A DNA stretch of 64,000 nt. It comes from Roseiarcus sp963806935. Its GTDB lineage: Bacteria; Pseudomonadota; Alphaproteobacteria; Rhizobiales; Beijerinckiaceae. Below are positions 29,100 to 37,140 of the stretch, piece after piece. The stretch's first letter is position 1; every line of letters starts with the position of its first letter. The notes under the pieces are model-generated. The model ran no database searches. It had not been told where the DNA came from and saw only the letters and a list, made by a program, of their open reading frames with translations. The translations under genes were made by a program, and so were the position numbers. Location of the stretch: positions 97,614 through 161,613 of the forward strand of contig CAWEAT010000005.1 of NCBI GenBank assembly GCA_963806935.1, read 5' to 3'.

Positions 29100-30068
29100 A
29101 TGAGCCTCGAAGCCGCCATCGGCGCCGCGGACACGACGAGCCGGGATCGGCGCGCCAACTCGATCGCCTTCGCGGTCATGGTCGCGCTGATCGTGATCGC
29201 GCCGTTCGTCGCCTACCCGTTCTTCATCATGCAGGCCCTCTGCTTCGCGCTGTTCGCTTGCGCGTTCAATCTCCTGCTCGGCTACGCCAACCTGCTTTCG
29301 CTCGGGCACGCGATGTTTCTCGGCCTCGCCGCCTATGTCTGCGCCCATGCGGCCAAGGTATGGGGACTGGAGCCGGTGTCGGCGATCGCGCTCGGGGTCG
29401 CCGCTTCCGCTGCGCTGGGCTTCGTCACCGGGGCGCTCGCCATCCGCAGCGTCGGCATTTATTTCGCCATGATCACTGTCGCCTTCTCCCAGATGGTGTT
29501 CTTCGTCTGCGTCGAGGCCCCGTTCACCCACGGCGAGGACGGCATCCAGGGCGTGCCGCAGGGCAAGGCGCTTGGGTTCATCGATCTCTCCAATCCGTGG
29601 ATCCTGTACGTCTTCGTCGCCGCGGTTTTCCTGTTCGGCTTCCTCGCCGTGCAGCGCACGGTCAATTCGCCGTTCGGCGAAATCCTGAAGGCCATTCGCG
29701 AGAACGAGCCGCGCGCCATCTCGCTCGGCTATCGCACGCTGCAGTACAAGCTCGCGGCCTTCGTCCTTTCGGCCGCGATCGCCGGCCTCGCGGGCGCGGT
29801 CAAGGCGCTCGTCGCCCAGAACGCATCGCTGACCGATGTCTCGTTTTCGACGTCGGGCGAGGTCGTGCTGATGACGCTGGTCGGTGGCATGGGCACTTTC
29901 TATGGTCCGGTGGTTGGGGCGCTGATCGTGGTGGCGATGCAGAACTATCTCGCCCAGTTCGGCGAGTGGGTGACGGTGATCCAGGGCGTCGTGTTCGTCG
30001 CCTGCGTGCTGGCGTTCCGGCGCGGGATCGTCGGAGAGTTGGCGGCGCGGGCGAAGATCTCGCTGTAA
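29100..30068 (+). CDS. livM: branched-chain amino acid-type ABC transporter permease (LivM)
   Basis: This 322-residue permease has LLLGYANLLSLGHAMFLGLA, FGEILKAIRENEPRAISLGY (the cytoplasmic coupling loop) and VLMTLVGGMGTFYGPVVGAL, all LivM features, with about nine or ten hydrophobic segments. It is the last gene of the liv operon. No livJ/livK-type binding protein is found within the window, so the periplasmic receptor must be encoded elsewhere. Confidence 0.93.
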   Translation: MSLEAAIGAADTTSRDRRANSIAFAVMVALIVIAPFVAYPFFIMQALCFALFACAFNLLLGYANLLSLGHAMFLGLAAYVCAHAAKVWGLEPVSAIALGVAASAALGFVTGALAIRSVGIYFAMITVAFSQMVFFVCVEAPFTHGEDGIQGVPQGKALGFIDLSNPWILYVFVAAVFLFGFLAVQRTVNSPFGEILKAIRENEPRAISLGYRTLQYKLAAFVLSAAIAGLAGAVKALVAQNASLTDVSFSTSGEVVLMTLVGGMGTFYGPVVGALIVVAMQNYLAQFGEWVTVIQGVVFVACVLAFRRGIVGELAARAKISL

Positions 30069-30153
30069 GCGGGCGGCGTGCGCCCGAACGAGCGCCCAAT
30101 AGCGTCCCCAAGCCCATTCAAAATCTCGCCAAGCCCGAGCATTTCGAGCATTT

Positions 30154-30245
30154 CGGTGACACTTTACTCAATCCCTAATTGAGGCCGTTTCCGGACGAGT
30201 CGGAAACACCTCGGATCTATTCGGTTATTGAGTAAAGTGTCACCG
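30154..30245. repeat. perfect 19-base inverted repeat enclosing a smaller stem-loop
   Basis: CGGTGACACTTTACTCAAT (30154-30172) is matched exactly by its reverse complement at 30227-30245. The 54 bases between them contain a second inverted repeat, GTTTCCG with CGGAAAC at 30187-30207. It is larger than a usual terminator and lacks a T-run. It could be the fused ends of an excised insertion sequence or a MITE-like element. Confidence 0.8.
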
Positions 30246-30333
30246 ATTTTAAACGATTTTAAACACCGCCATGCGCACACCCTGAACGGCTTCCGTCCGG
30301 CGCATCCCAACCCCTCCCAAAGGGGCCCGACTT

Positions 30334-30380
30334 ACCGGACAGATCGTGCGCTACCTAAACCGGACATATCGTCTGCTACC
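30334..30380. repeat. pair of 22-base direct repeats
   Basis: ACCGGACAGATCGTGCGCTA followed by CC (30334-30355) and ACCGGACATATCGTCTGCTA followed by CC (30359-30380) differ at three positions and recur with a 25-base period. Read on the other strand they begin with TGTCCGGT-like sequence, resembling multiple terminal repeats of some insertion sequences. That link is inferred. Confidence 0.6.
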
Positions 30381-30581
30381 GACGAGAGCGGAACAGGTTC
30401 TTGCGATATTCAGAAGGCTGTGGTAAGGTTCTCTCCAGTCGGGGTGCAGAATTTCGGTCGGGAGGAAAGGCGTCGTCGAGCCGGAGCCCGCGGCAGTTCA
30501 ACAATGACGGCGCTCGCGGGCTTTCCGGCCCGATTTCCGGGCGCAAGCCATTGAAAAGTCAGAATAGGCGGGCAAAACGTC

Positions 30582-30665
30582 GGTTTGGTTTTTGTTGCGC
30601 CCGCCTTGGTTTTCGTTGCGGGCGATTTTGATTTTGTTGCGCCCGATTTGGCTTTTGTTGCGCCG
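30582..30665. repeat. four tandem 21-base imperfect repeats
   Basis: Units begin at 30582, 30603, 30624 and 30645 and share the pattern GNTTTGNTTTTGTTGCGCCC. On the minus strand, in the frame of the upstream reductase gene but beyond its TGA stop, they encode a Lys/Ala/Thr-rich heptad: GATKAKS, GATKSKS, PATKTKA, GATKTKP. The array begins about 15 bases after the reductase stop codon. Confidence 0.75.
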
Positions 30666-30679
30666 AACCGGCGCTGCGA

Positions 30680-31906
30680 TCAGCCGCTTCGCTTGGCCAG
30701 TCCCCTGAGGTCGAACGCCGGGTCGGCCGCCTCTGCGGGCGTCAGCCTCTTGGTCGTGCCGATGATGCGCTTCGCGGCGGCGTGGTCGCCGGCGCGGTTG
30801 ACCAATTCGACCACCGCGAGCTTGCCGGCGCGAAAGCCGAAGGTCGAGAACGCCCGCGTCGCCGGATCGCCCCGCACCACCCATTCGTCGACGCCATGCG
30901 ACAGGCCGGCGATCATCAGCTTCAAGTCCTGCTGGTCGCTCCAGAACCAGGCAAGGTCATCGTAAGGCGCTGGCTTGCCGGCGAGGCGCCGGGCGACCGC
31001 GCGCCCCTGATCGACCGCGTTCTGGACCAATTCGAGCCGGGTGCGGAATCCGAGCGCGGCATTGGGAAAGTCGGCGCAGTCGCCGATCGCCGAGATCGCC
31101 GGGTCGTAGGTCGTGAGATGTTCGTCGACCACGATGCCGTTCGCGCATTCGAGCCCGCATGCCCGCGCCAGCCCGTCCTCGGCGACCACCCCAACCCCGA
31201 CAACGACCATGTCCGCGGGCAACGCCTCGCCATCGGTGAGCACGACCGTCTCCGCATGCTCGCGGCCCTTGATCGCGGCGACGCCGACCCCGAGCCGGAA
31301 CTGCGCGCCGAAGGCTTCGTGCGCGGCGAGGAAGAAATCCGACATGATCGGCGAGACGGCGCGCCCCATCGGTCGCGCGATCTCGACGATCGTCGCTTGG
31401 GCTCCGACGCTGGTCGCGGTCGCGGCGATCTCGAGGCCGATGAACCCGGCCCCGATGACGACGACCTTGCGCCCTGCGCGGAGGCGCTCGCGGATTTGGG
31501 TCGCGTCGGCAATGTCGCGGAGCGCGAAGACGCCGGGCAGATCGACGCCGGGGACGTCGAGCCGGCGCTGCCTCGCGCCGGTCGCGAGAATGAGATGGCC
31601 GTAAGCGATCGTCTCGCCGTTGCTGAGCTCGACTTGGCGCGTCGCCCGGTGGATCCTGGTTGCGCCGACCCCGAGCCTGAGATCGATGCGCTGGTCGCGA
31701 AAATGGGCCTCGGCCCTGAGCGGCAGGCCATGCAGGTCCATCTCGCCCTTCAGGAACGCCTTCGACAGCGGCGGACGCTGATAGGGCAGATCCTTCTCGG
31801 CCGAGAGAAGGACGACGTCGCCGCCGAATCCCTCTTCCCGCAAGCTGACAGCCGCCTGAACCCCCGCGTGTCCGGCGCCGACGATGACGACCGGATCAGG
31901 CGACAT
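30680..31906 (-). CDS. FAD-dependent ferredoxin/rubredoxin-type reductase
   Basis: This 408-residue flavoprotein belongs to the family of reductases that pass NAD(P)H electrons to a 2Fe-2S ferredoxin or rubredoxin (rhodocoxin, putidaredoxin and terpredoxin reductases). FAD motif VVIVGAGHAGVQAAVSLREE is at the N-terminus, DLPYQRPPLSKAFLKGEMD follows, the NAD motif VVVIGAGFIGLEIAATA is near residue 150, and AISAIGDCADFPN is the second FAD contact. No ferredoxin or oxygenase gene is adjacent, so the partner is unknown. A tandem heptad-coding repeat lies just past the stop. Confidence 0.9.
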   Translation of the reverse strand: MSPDPVVIVGAGHAGVQAAVSLREEGFGGDVVLLSAEKDLPYQRPPLSKAFLKGEMDLHGLPLRAEAHFRDQRIDLRLGVGATRIHRATRQVELSNGETIAYGHLILATGARQRRLDVPGVDLPGVFALRDIADATQIRERLRAGRKVVVIGAGFIGLEIAATATSVGAQATIVEIARPMGRAVSPIMSDFFLAAHEAFGAQFRLGVGVAAIKGREHAETVVLTDGEALPADMVVVGVGVVAEDGLARACGLECANGIVVDEHLTTYDPAISAIGDCADFPNAALGFRTRLELVQNAVDQGRAVARRLAGKPAPYDDLAWFWSDQQDLKLMIAGLSHGVDEWVVRGDPATRAFSTFGFRAGKLAVVELVNRAGDHAAAKRIIGTTKRLTPAEAADPAFDLRGLAKRSG

Positions 31907-31956
31907 GGCGTGCGGTCCGAGGTTCGAGGCGGCGCGCGCCGGCGACCCGGCTCATG

Positions 31957-33501
31957 TCACTCATTGGCGTAGAGCCGAAAGCCGCGCCGTTTGGCTTCCG
32001 GCTCCTCCGGCCCGGGGTCGTCAGGCGCCATCGACGCCGGGTCGACGATGACGCCGGCGCGGGCGACAGGCGCCGGACTTTGAGCGGGCGCCGGGCGGCG
32101 TTCAGGCTCGACCGCTTGCGGCGCGGGAGCGGGGGGCGGAGCGGGGGCTGCGATCGCCTCGACCAGCGTCGCTGGCGCCGGCTCCGGCGCGGGAGGCTCG
32201 GCCGGGAGGGCAAAGCGTTCGTCCGGCGTCCGCCAGACGAAGGCGTCGAGCGCGCCCGACGGCGAGACCGGCGCCCAGCGGTCGCTGATCACGCCTTCCG
32301 CCACCCAGGCCTTGTCGCGCGGGGCGCGAGCCGCCCGGCCGAGCCACTCGCGCACGGCGCCTTGATGCCCGTCCGCCTCCTCGATGTCGGCCATCAACAG
32401 GCAGGCCCGCCGGGTGGGGCGCCCAAAGGACCAATCCGAGGCGAGCAGCGGGGCGATCGCGGCGCGGGCCGCGGCGCCCTCATGCGCCTCGAGCGCCGCG
32501 CGCCCGACCGTCAGCAGCGATTCGGGATCGTTGGGCGCGGCCCGAGCGAGGGTGCGGGCGCGCGTCAGCCGATCCTCGGTCGAATCGCCACGCCGGACGC
32601 GGATGTAAGCAGCGGCGAGATCCGGATGGGGCGTCTGCTCGTACGCGGCCTCGAGAATGCGGCTCGCGCGGCGATAGTCGCCCGCTTCAGCCATGAGTCG
32701 GCCGCAGATCGCAGCCGCGGGCACGAGCCCGGGCGCCAGCCGGCAGGCTTCCTGCGCCAGCGCGAGCGCGTGCTTCGGATCGCGCTCCATCGCCGCTTCG
32801 GCCATTGCGGTCTTGATCACCGCGCGCCAGCGGTTTGCAGTCGGCTTGTCGATGAGGCGGGCGGCGGCGTTGACATCGACCGTCGCGAGCGCGCCCGCCC
32901 AGTCGCCGCGCCGGGTGCGGTCGTCGAGCACCGCCTGCCCCGCCCAGGCGGCGGGCGCCCGCGCGTTGGCGCGCATCGCGTACTCGAGCGCCGCCCCGTG
33001 ATCGCCGGCGCGCCGCGCCTCGAGATGGAGCCCGCGCAGGCCGAGACCATGGGTCTCCTGATGGTCGAGCATTGCGTTATAGGCCGCGACCGCGCTCCGC
33101 GTGTCGCCGGCGAGCTGCGCCGCCTGGGCCTGCAGGAGCTTGGTCATCGGCTCGTGCGCGATGTGCCGGCCGGCCTCGGACGCGTGCTTGGCCGCGGCCC
33201 GGGCGTCGCCGTGGCCGACCGCGATCATGCCGCGCGACAGCGCCAGGAAACCCTTCTCGCGCCTGCGCGCCCGCGAGGCGAGCGAAACCAGCGAAGGGAT
33301 GCGAAAAACAAACCTGAGCAGCGCCCAAACGATCGACAGCGCGACCGCGAGCGCCACGACGGCGCCGAGCGCGAGAACCAGCGACACCTCATATTCCGTG
33401 CCCCGCCAGATCAGCGTCACCTCGCCCGGGTTGTTGGCGAACCAACTCAGGCCCCAGGCGGCGAGCGCCAGCGCGGCGAGAAATATCAACAGCCGAAACA
33501 T
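31957..33501 (-). CDS. hemY: HemY-type membrane protein with tetratricopeptide repeats
   Basis: This 514-residue protein has two N-terminal transmembrane helices (LLIFLAALALAAWGLSWFA and VLALGAVVALAVALSIVWAL) separated by PGEVTLIWRGTEYEVS, the HemY_N signature. TPR-like helical repeats follow to about residue 400, then a Pro/Ala-rich tail ending RRGFRLYANE. It is named for its place in haem operons; it is not protoporphyrinogen oxidase and its molecular role is uncertain. It follows the Mic60-like gene after 48 bases, as in other alphaproteobacteria. Confidence 0.9.
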   Translation of the reverse strand: MFRLLIFLAALALAAWGLSWFANNPGEVTLIWRGTEYEVSLVLALGAVVALAVALSIVWALLRFVFRIPSLVSLASRARRREKGFLALSRGMIAVGHGDARAAAKHASEAGRHIAHEPMTKLLQAQAAQLAGDTRSAVAAYNAMLDHQETHGLGLRGLHLEARRAGDHGAALEYAMRANARAPAAWAGQAVLDDRTRRGDWAGALATVDVNAAARLIDKPTANRWRAVIKTAMAEAAMERDPKHALALAQEACRLAPGLVPAAAICGRLMAEAGDYRRASRILEAAYEQTPHPDLAAAYIRVRRGDSTEDRLTRARTLARAAPNDPESLLTVGRAALEAHEGAAARAAIAPLLASDWSFGRPTRRACLLMADIEEADGHQGAVREWLGRAARAPRDKAWVAEGVISDRWAPVSPSGALDAFVWRTPDERFALPAEPPAPEPAPATLVEAIAAPAPPPAPAPQAVEPERRPAPAQSPAPVARAGVIVDPASMAPDDPGPEEPEAKRRGFRLYANE

Positions 33502-33549
33502 CTCGTCTCCGCTTCCAGACGCCTCAGCCGCGCGCCAGCCGTCGCGATG

Positions 33550-34803
33550 TCATGGGCGATCGCCGCCCGCCAGTCGCCCAATCGCCGCCTCGCGGATCGA
33601 CTGCAGCGCAGCGTCCGCCCCAAGCCTCGCCCGGGCTTTGGCGGGCCAGTCGCCCGCCGCCTTACGCGCGGCCTCGGGCAGCTTGTCGAACGCGGCGAGC
33701 GCGCCCGCGACGTCGCCGCGGCGGCAGTCCGCCTCGATCTGCGAGACGATCGCGTCCGGATCGCCGCCTGAGCTTTCGCCGAGCTCGTGGACCCGAACGA
33801 GACCGCGCATGTGGGCGAGCAGGCGATCGAGCACGCCGCCGCTCTCGCCTGGAGAAGCCGCGGCCAGCACCTTCGGCGCAATCGCTTGAAAGGCCGCGGC
33901 GAGCGCGCTCCCGGTCGGAGCTCCATCAGCCGCCGCCTGGAGCTTCGCCAGCTCCGCCGGATCGACGCCGAGCCGTTGAAGGGCCGCGACCTCAGTTCCG
34001 ATCGGCGCGCCGGAGGCGAGCCGGTCCGCGATCGCGCCGGCGATAATCGCGATCGGAGCGGCGTTGTCGGCCGGCGCGGGTTTCTCGGCGGGGACGCGCG
34101 TCTCGCTCTTCTGCGCTGCGAGCGCGGCCTCGATCTTGTCGATCCGGCCGGCGAGGGTGGAAAGATCGGCATCGTTCGCCTTCGGCCCCTCGCTCTCGAG
34201 CTTGGCGACCCGGGCGGCAAGCCCTGGAATCTCGCCGCGCGCAGCGTCGATGTCGGCCCGCAGATCCTTGACCTGCGTCGCCAATTGCGTCGCCTGCTGG
34301 GCGGCTTGCGTGGCGGCGGCCGCGTTGGATCCGCTGTCGGCGCTCGCCTTTTCAAGCGCGGCGACGCGCTTGTCGAGATCCGTGACGCTCGAAGATCCGG
34401 CCCCGGCCTCGAGCGTGGCCACCCGCTTGTCGAGGCTTCCGACGGCCGCGCTGTCCCGCTTGGCTTCCGCCTCCAACGCCGCGGTCGCTTGCTGCGACTG
34501 CGCTTCGAATTCGGCGAGCCGATTGTCGGAGTCCTCATCGCCGCTCGGCGCGAGGAGGGAATAGAAGGCGCCGATCGCCAGCGCGGAGACCACGAGCCCC
34601 GCGATCGCGCCAGCCAGCACGCCGCGAAAGCGGCCGCGCGGGGGCTCGCCGCCGCCCGTCGGTCGAGGGTCAGGGGCGCTCTCGGTCGCGGTCGCCCGGG
34701 GCCCGGCGATTTCGCCCTCGATGACGCCCGGGTCCGGCCGCCGGTCGCGATTGGGCGGGGCGCCATCGGGCCCGGCTGAAATGTGGGTTTCGTCGTCGAC
34801 CAT
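33550..34803 (-). CDS. alphaproteobacterial Mic60 (mitofilin-like) membrane protein
   Basis: This 417-residue protein has a charged, Pro-rich N-terminus, one transmembrane helix at roughly residues 62-85 (FRGVLAGAIAGLVVSALAIG), a long periplasmic coiled coil with repeated SLDKRVATLE and DLDKRVAALE units to about residue 235, and a C-terminal helical mitofilin-like domain (LDRLLAHMRGLVRVHELGE). Alphaproteobacterial Mic60 shapes intracytoplasmic membranes and is the relative of mitochondrial MICOS Mic60; its gene typically sits between hemD and hemY, as it does here. Start at MVDDETHISAG. The order hemD-mic60-hemY on one strand implies an operon. Confidence 0.85.
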   Translation of the reverse strand: MVDDETHISAGPDGAPPNRDRRPDPGVIEGEIAGPRATATESAPDPRPTGGGEPPRGRFRGVLAGAIAGLVVSALAIGAFYSLLAPSGDEDSDNRLAEFEAQSQQATAALEAEAKRDSAAVGSLDKRVATLEAGAGSSSVTDLDKRVAALEKASADSGSNAAAATQAAQQATQLATQVKDLRADIDAARGEIPGLAARVAKLESEGPKANDADLSTLAGRIDKIEAALAAQKSETRVPAEKPAPADNAAPIAIIAGAIADRLASGAPIGTEVAALQRLGVDPAELAKLQAAADGAPTGSALAAAFQAIAPKVLAAASPGESGGVLDRLLAHMRGLVRVHELGESSGGDPDAIVSQIEADCRRGDVAGALAAFDKLPEAARKAAGDWPAKARARLGADAALQSIREAAIGRLAGGDRP

Positions 34804-34831
34804 CGCTTCGCGCCTTCGACCTCTCGCGGCC

Positions 34832-35561
34832 CTATATACGGGACGCCCCAAATGAAGGAAACCCGTCGAGGCTGCGGCATAAGGCGCGAAAAAGTCCCGC
34901 CTCGTCAGGCGTTTCCGCGATCGCGATCCGGGTTGCGCCGGCTGCCTCGAGCGGTTCGGCGGTATCGCGGTGACAGGCAGACATGCGCAAGCTCGCGAAA
35001 CCGCGGCTCGGCGCCCGACGCCTTTGCCAGCGCCGCCGCGAGCCCGGCCGAGCGGCGCGAGTAATGCAGCGCCGCGTCGCAGGACGCGAGCGCGCGCGCC
35101 TCCCCTGGGCTCCAGGCCTCGCGCGCCTCGGCCACATAGACCTCGACGGTCTCGAGCGCGAAGGCGCTCTCGAGCGCCGCCTCGATTGTCCTCTTCCGAT
35201 CGCGGCCGGCGAGGTAAAGCACGCTCGCGCCCGGCCTGAGCGCGCCTCGCAGGGTCTCGGTCAGCCTGGCGGCGTCCGGCGCCGGAGGGGAGGCGAGCCG
35301 CCAACCGCGCGCTTTAGCGGCACGCCCGGTCCGGGCGCCGACGACGTAAAGGGGCGGCGACCGATCGCTTGGCCAATCGCCCAGGAACGCCTTGCCGCTG
35401 GTCGCGACGACAGCGTCATAGCGCGATCGCGCGGGCCGCGCCGGCTGAACCTTGATCTCGATCGCGGGCAGGCACGCGACGGAGAACCCGAGCCGGCGCA
35501 GCCGCGCCGCGCTCGCCATCGCGTCCTCGCGGGGGCGAAACAGGGCGACCCTGGCGGTCAT
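34832..35561 (-). CDS. hemD: uroporphyrinogen-III synthase, frameshifted
   Basis: HemD closes and inverts ring D of hydroxymethylbilane to give uroporphyrinogen III. The start MTARVALFRPREDAMASAAR is typical, followed by YDAVVATSGKAF, LYVVGARTGRAAKARGW, VLYLAGRDRKRTIEAAL and ALHYSRRSAGLAAALAKA. At about 34965-34970 one extra base breaks the frame within the HVCLSP stretch. Dropping it gives DTAEPLEAAGATRIAIAETP and the end GFPSFGASRI at 34832. The repaired length of about 242 residues is normal. hemC, which usually precedes it, is not seen upstream; a PIN-like module is there instead. Confidence 0.88.
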
Positions 35562-35723
35562 GGCGTCACTTCGTCCACAGGCTCACCGGCGCTTCGCGGA
35601 CGCCCGGCGCGACGCATCTGCGACCGGCCCGCCGAGCCGTGGGCGCCTTGAGGACTCAGCCTTGGCCCGCGCCGGTCATCGACGCCTGCCGGGCGCGGCC
35701 TCTGTCGCAGCGAGCAAGGGCGG

Positions 35724-36326
35724 TCATCCCGCCGCCACGGAGTGAGGAAAACGCTGCGCGTGGACGATCGGCTCGAGCCGCGTCAATCGTACGGCCGCCT
35801 TCACGTCCGGATCGGTCTTGGCCTCGATGGCGTAGTCCTGCAGATGCAGCAGGCACAGACGATCGCCCTTGCCGTCGTCGGAGCACCAGTCGTCGAAGGT
35901 GAGGAACTCGAGATCGGGAACCCCGATCGCCTCTTTCACCCACAAGGCGGAGGCGATCTGCATCGCATCGCCGAGCGTCATCGTTCGCGGCTTTCCTCCG
36001 GGCTGATGGGCGTCGGCGGGCCGTTGCCATTTGGCGTCGCGCAGCCGCGCCACCCGCATCATGGTGTTCGGATCGGGCGTCACCAAGGTCGCCAGCGCGC
36101 GGATGTAGCGGGTCAGTTCGAACAGAGTGGCGAAGCGTCCGGGAACGAACGCGGAGGGCCGCAATTCGGCGAACAGGATGCTGCTGACCCAGACGCGGCG
36201 TTTCGCCACCGCCGCCTCGGTCAGAATGGTTTCGACATGCTGCTCGGCCTCGCCCGAGTTGCCGTTGGCGTGGCGAAGCAGGACGCTTGTATGGAGGAAA
36301 TGCTTATCGCTACTCGACGTAATCAA
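35724..36326 (-). CDS. PIN-like domain protein with His in place of the first catalytic Asp
   Basis: This 200-residue protein looks like a PIN nuclease: HFLHTSVLLRHA at the usual (Y/F)LDTSVLL position, the conserved Glu in VSSILFAELRPSAF, Asp in PRTMTLGDAMQIASALWVKE, and LEFLTFDDWCSDD near the fourth acidic site. The first metal-binding Asp is replaced by His (about residue 12), so activity may be altered or lost. Translation probably starts at TTG 36326 behind GAGAAGGA, overlapping the upstream gene by 17 bases. The pair is noticeably less GC-rich than its neighbours, suggesting transfer. It could be a toxin-antitoxin or defence component; this is inferred. Confidence 0.72.
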   Translation of the reverse strand: MITSSSDKHFLHTSVLLRHANGNSGEAEQHVETILTEAAVAKRRVWVSSILFAELRPSAFVPGRFATLFELTRYIRALATLVTPDPNTMMRVARLRDAKWQRPADAHQPGGKPRTMTLGDAMQIASALWVKEAIGVPDLEFLTFDDWCSDDGKGDRLCLLHLQDYAIEAKTDPDVKAAVRLTRLEPIVHAQRFPHSVAAG

Positions 36327-37140
36327 GATCGTCGTCCTTCTCTGAAAAGTGCGACAGACACAGCGAGCCTCGGATGTCGATCGCCGCGTTCACATGCGCC
36401 CTTTCCTCGATGTTTATTACTTCTATTCGTTCAGGAAGTTGACTGTCTCCAGTGTATATTGCTCTCCCAGTTATGCAAACGTTCTTGTTGCCGAAGGGAT
36501 TCAATGCATCCTCACCTTGTGACTTGTCAAAAACGCATTCGACGTGAGTTGTTCCGGCCGGGAGCATCAGGTCCCCGGTCCATACTGCGCCACGATAGTC
36601 GATTTCGTCGAGCCGGCCCTCGAACGACATCATTGCGCTTCCAAGGAACCAATTGTCGCCTTGCAGTCTGGGGTCGTCTTTGACGCCGACACGGTCCACC
36701 TGGCGGGCGAAGAAATCATCGACCGGCAACTCCGTATCGCTGAATTGGGCGAGGACATGGAAATTGGGGTCGAGCGCCTTGGCGATGCGGATGAACGCCC
36801 TTGTCAGCCGCGGATGCCGAACGACGGTCTGGTAGTCGCTACGGTAAATGCCCTCGGCGCAGCGCCGGAAGTACTCGATCGCCGTAGGGCTGTTCTGCCC
36901 GAACGATCTTCGCTTCTCCAAAATGCCGAATTCGTAAGGATTGAGCGCCAGCTGCGAGATGAAGAACTCGCTCGACCGCGCTTTGGGCTGCAATTCACGG
37001 TCCGTTACCTGGAGCGCTGTGAGAAAGGCGTCGAAGGTCTTTTTAAAAAGCTCGGCCGGGATCGGGCCGAGATCGTAGTCGCGCGCCTCCACCGGGCGGA
37101 TCACGACTCGAATTTCATTGGACCGAATCGGGCCTACCAT
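36310..37140 (-). CDS. unknown protein paired with a PIN-like gene
   Basis: I do not recognise this 276-residue protein. It has no signal peptide or membrane helix. Its N-terminal half (IPAELFKKTFDAFLTALQVT, FFISQLALNPYEFGILEKRR) looks helical and regulated-like. The C-terminal half is beta-rich (WTGDLMLPAGTTHVECVFD, NVCITGRAIYTGDSQLPERI). It ends in an acidic tail (SEKDDDLDYVE). It overlaps the PIN-like gene by 17 bases, which points to coupled translation and a functional pair. Base composition around 36300-37000 is clearly more AT-rich than the flanking hemD and tsaD regions, a sign of acquisition. The start is ATG 37140. Confidence 0.7.
   Translation of the reverse strand: MVGPIRSNEIRVVIRPVEARDYDLGPIPAELFKKTFDAFLTALQVTDRELQPKARSSEFFISQLALNPYEFGILEKRRSFGQNSPTAIEYFRRCAEGIYRSDYQTVVRHPRLTRAFIRIAKALDPNFHVLAQFSDTELPVDDFFARQVDRVGVKDDPRLQGDNWFLGSAMMSFEGRLDEIDYRGAVWTGDLMLPAGTTHVECVFDKSQGEDALNPFGNKNVCITGRAIYTGDSQLPERIEVINIEERAHVNAAIDIRGSLCLSHFSEKDDDLDYVE

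Larger units (their letters stand above)
30069..30679. other. non-coding, repeat-rich stretch (probable mobile-element debris)
   Basis: No convincing gene is seen in these 611 bases. They hold a perfect 19-base inverted repeat (30154-30245), two tandem copies of CGATTTTAAA (30244-30263), a pair of 22-base direct repeats (30334-30380) and four tandem 21-base units (30582-30665). This mix resembles decayed insertion-sequence ends, but no transposase remains. Confidence 0.65.

Noticed and set aside
30582..30665. Tandem 21-base repeats as a CRISPR array
   Set aside because: The units are contiguous without spacers and diverged; this is a minisatellite-like tandem repeat.
30498..30884. A 128-codon minus-strand frame containing RNK-rich heptads
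   Set aside because: Most of it is out of frame inside the reductase gene; only the tandem repeat past the stop is of interest and is reported separately.
31957..33501. Protoporphyrinogen oxidase for the gene called hemY
   Set aside because: No FAD motif is present; two N-terminal helices and TPR-like repeats mark the unrelated HemY_N family that shares the name.
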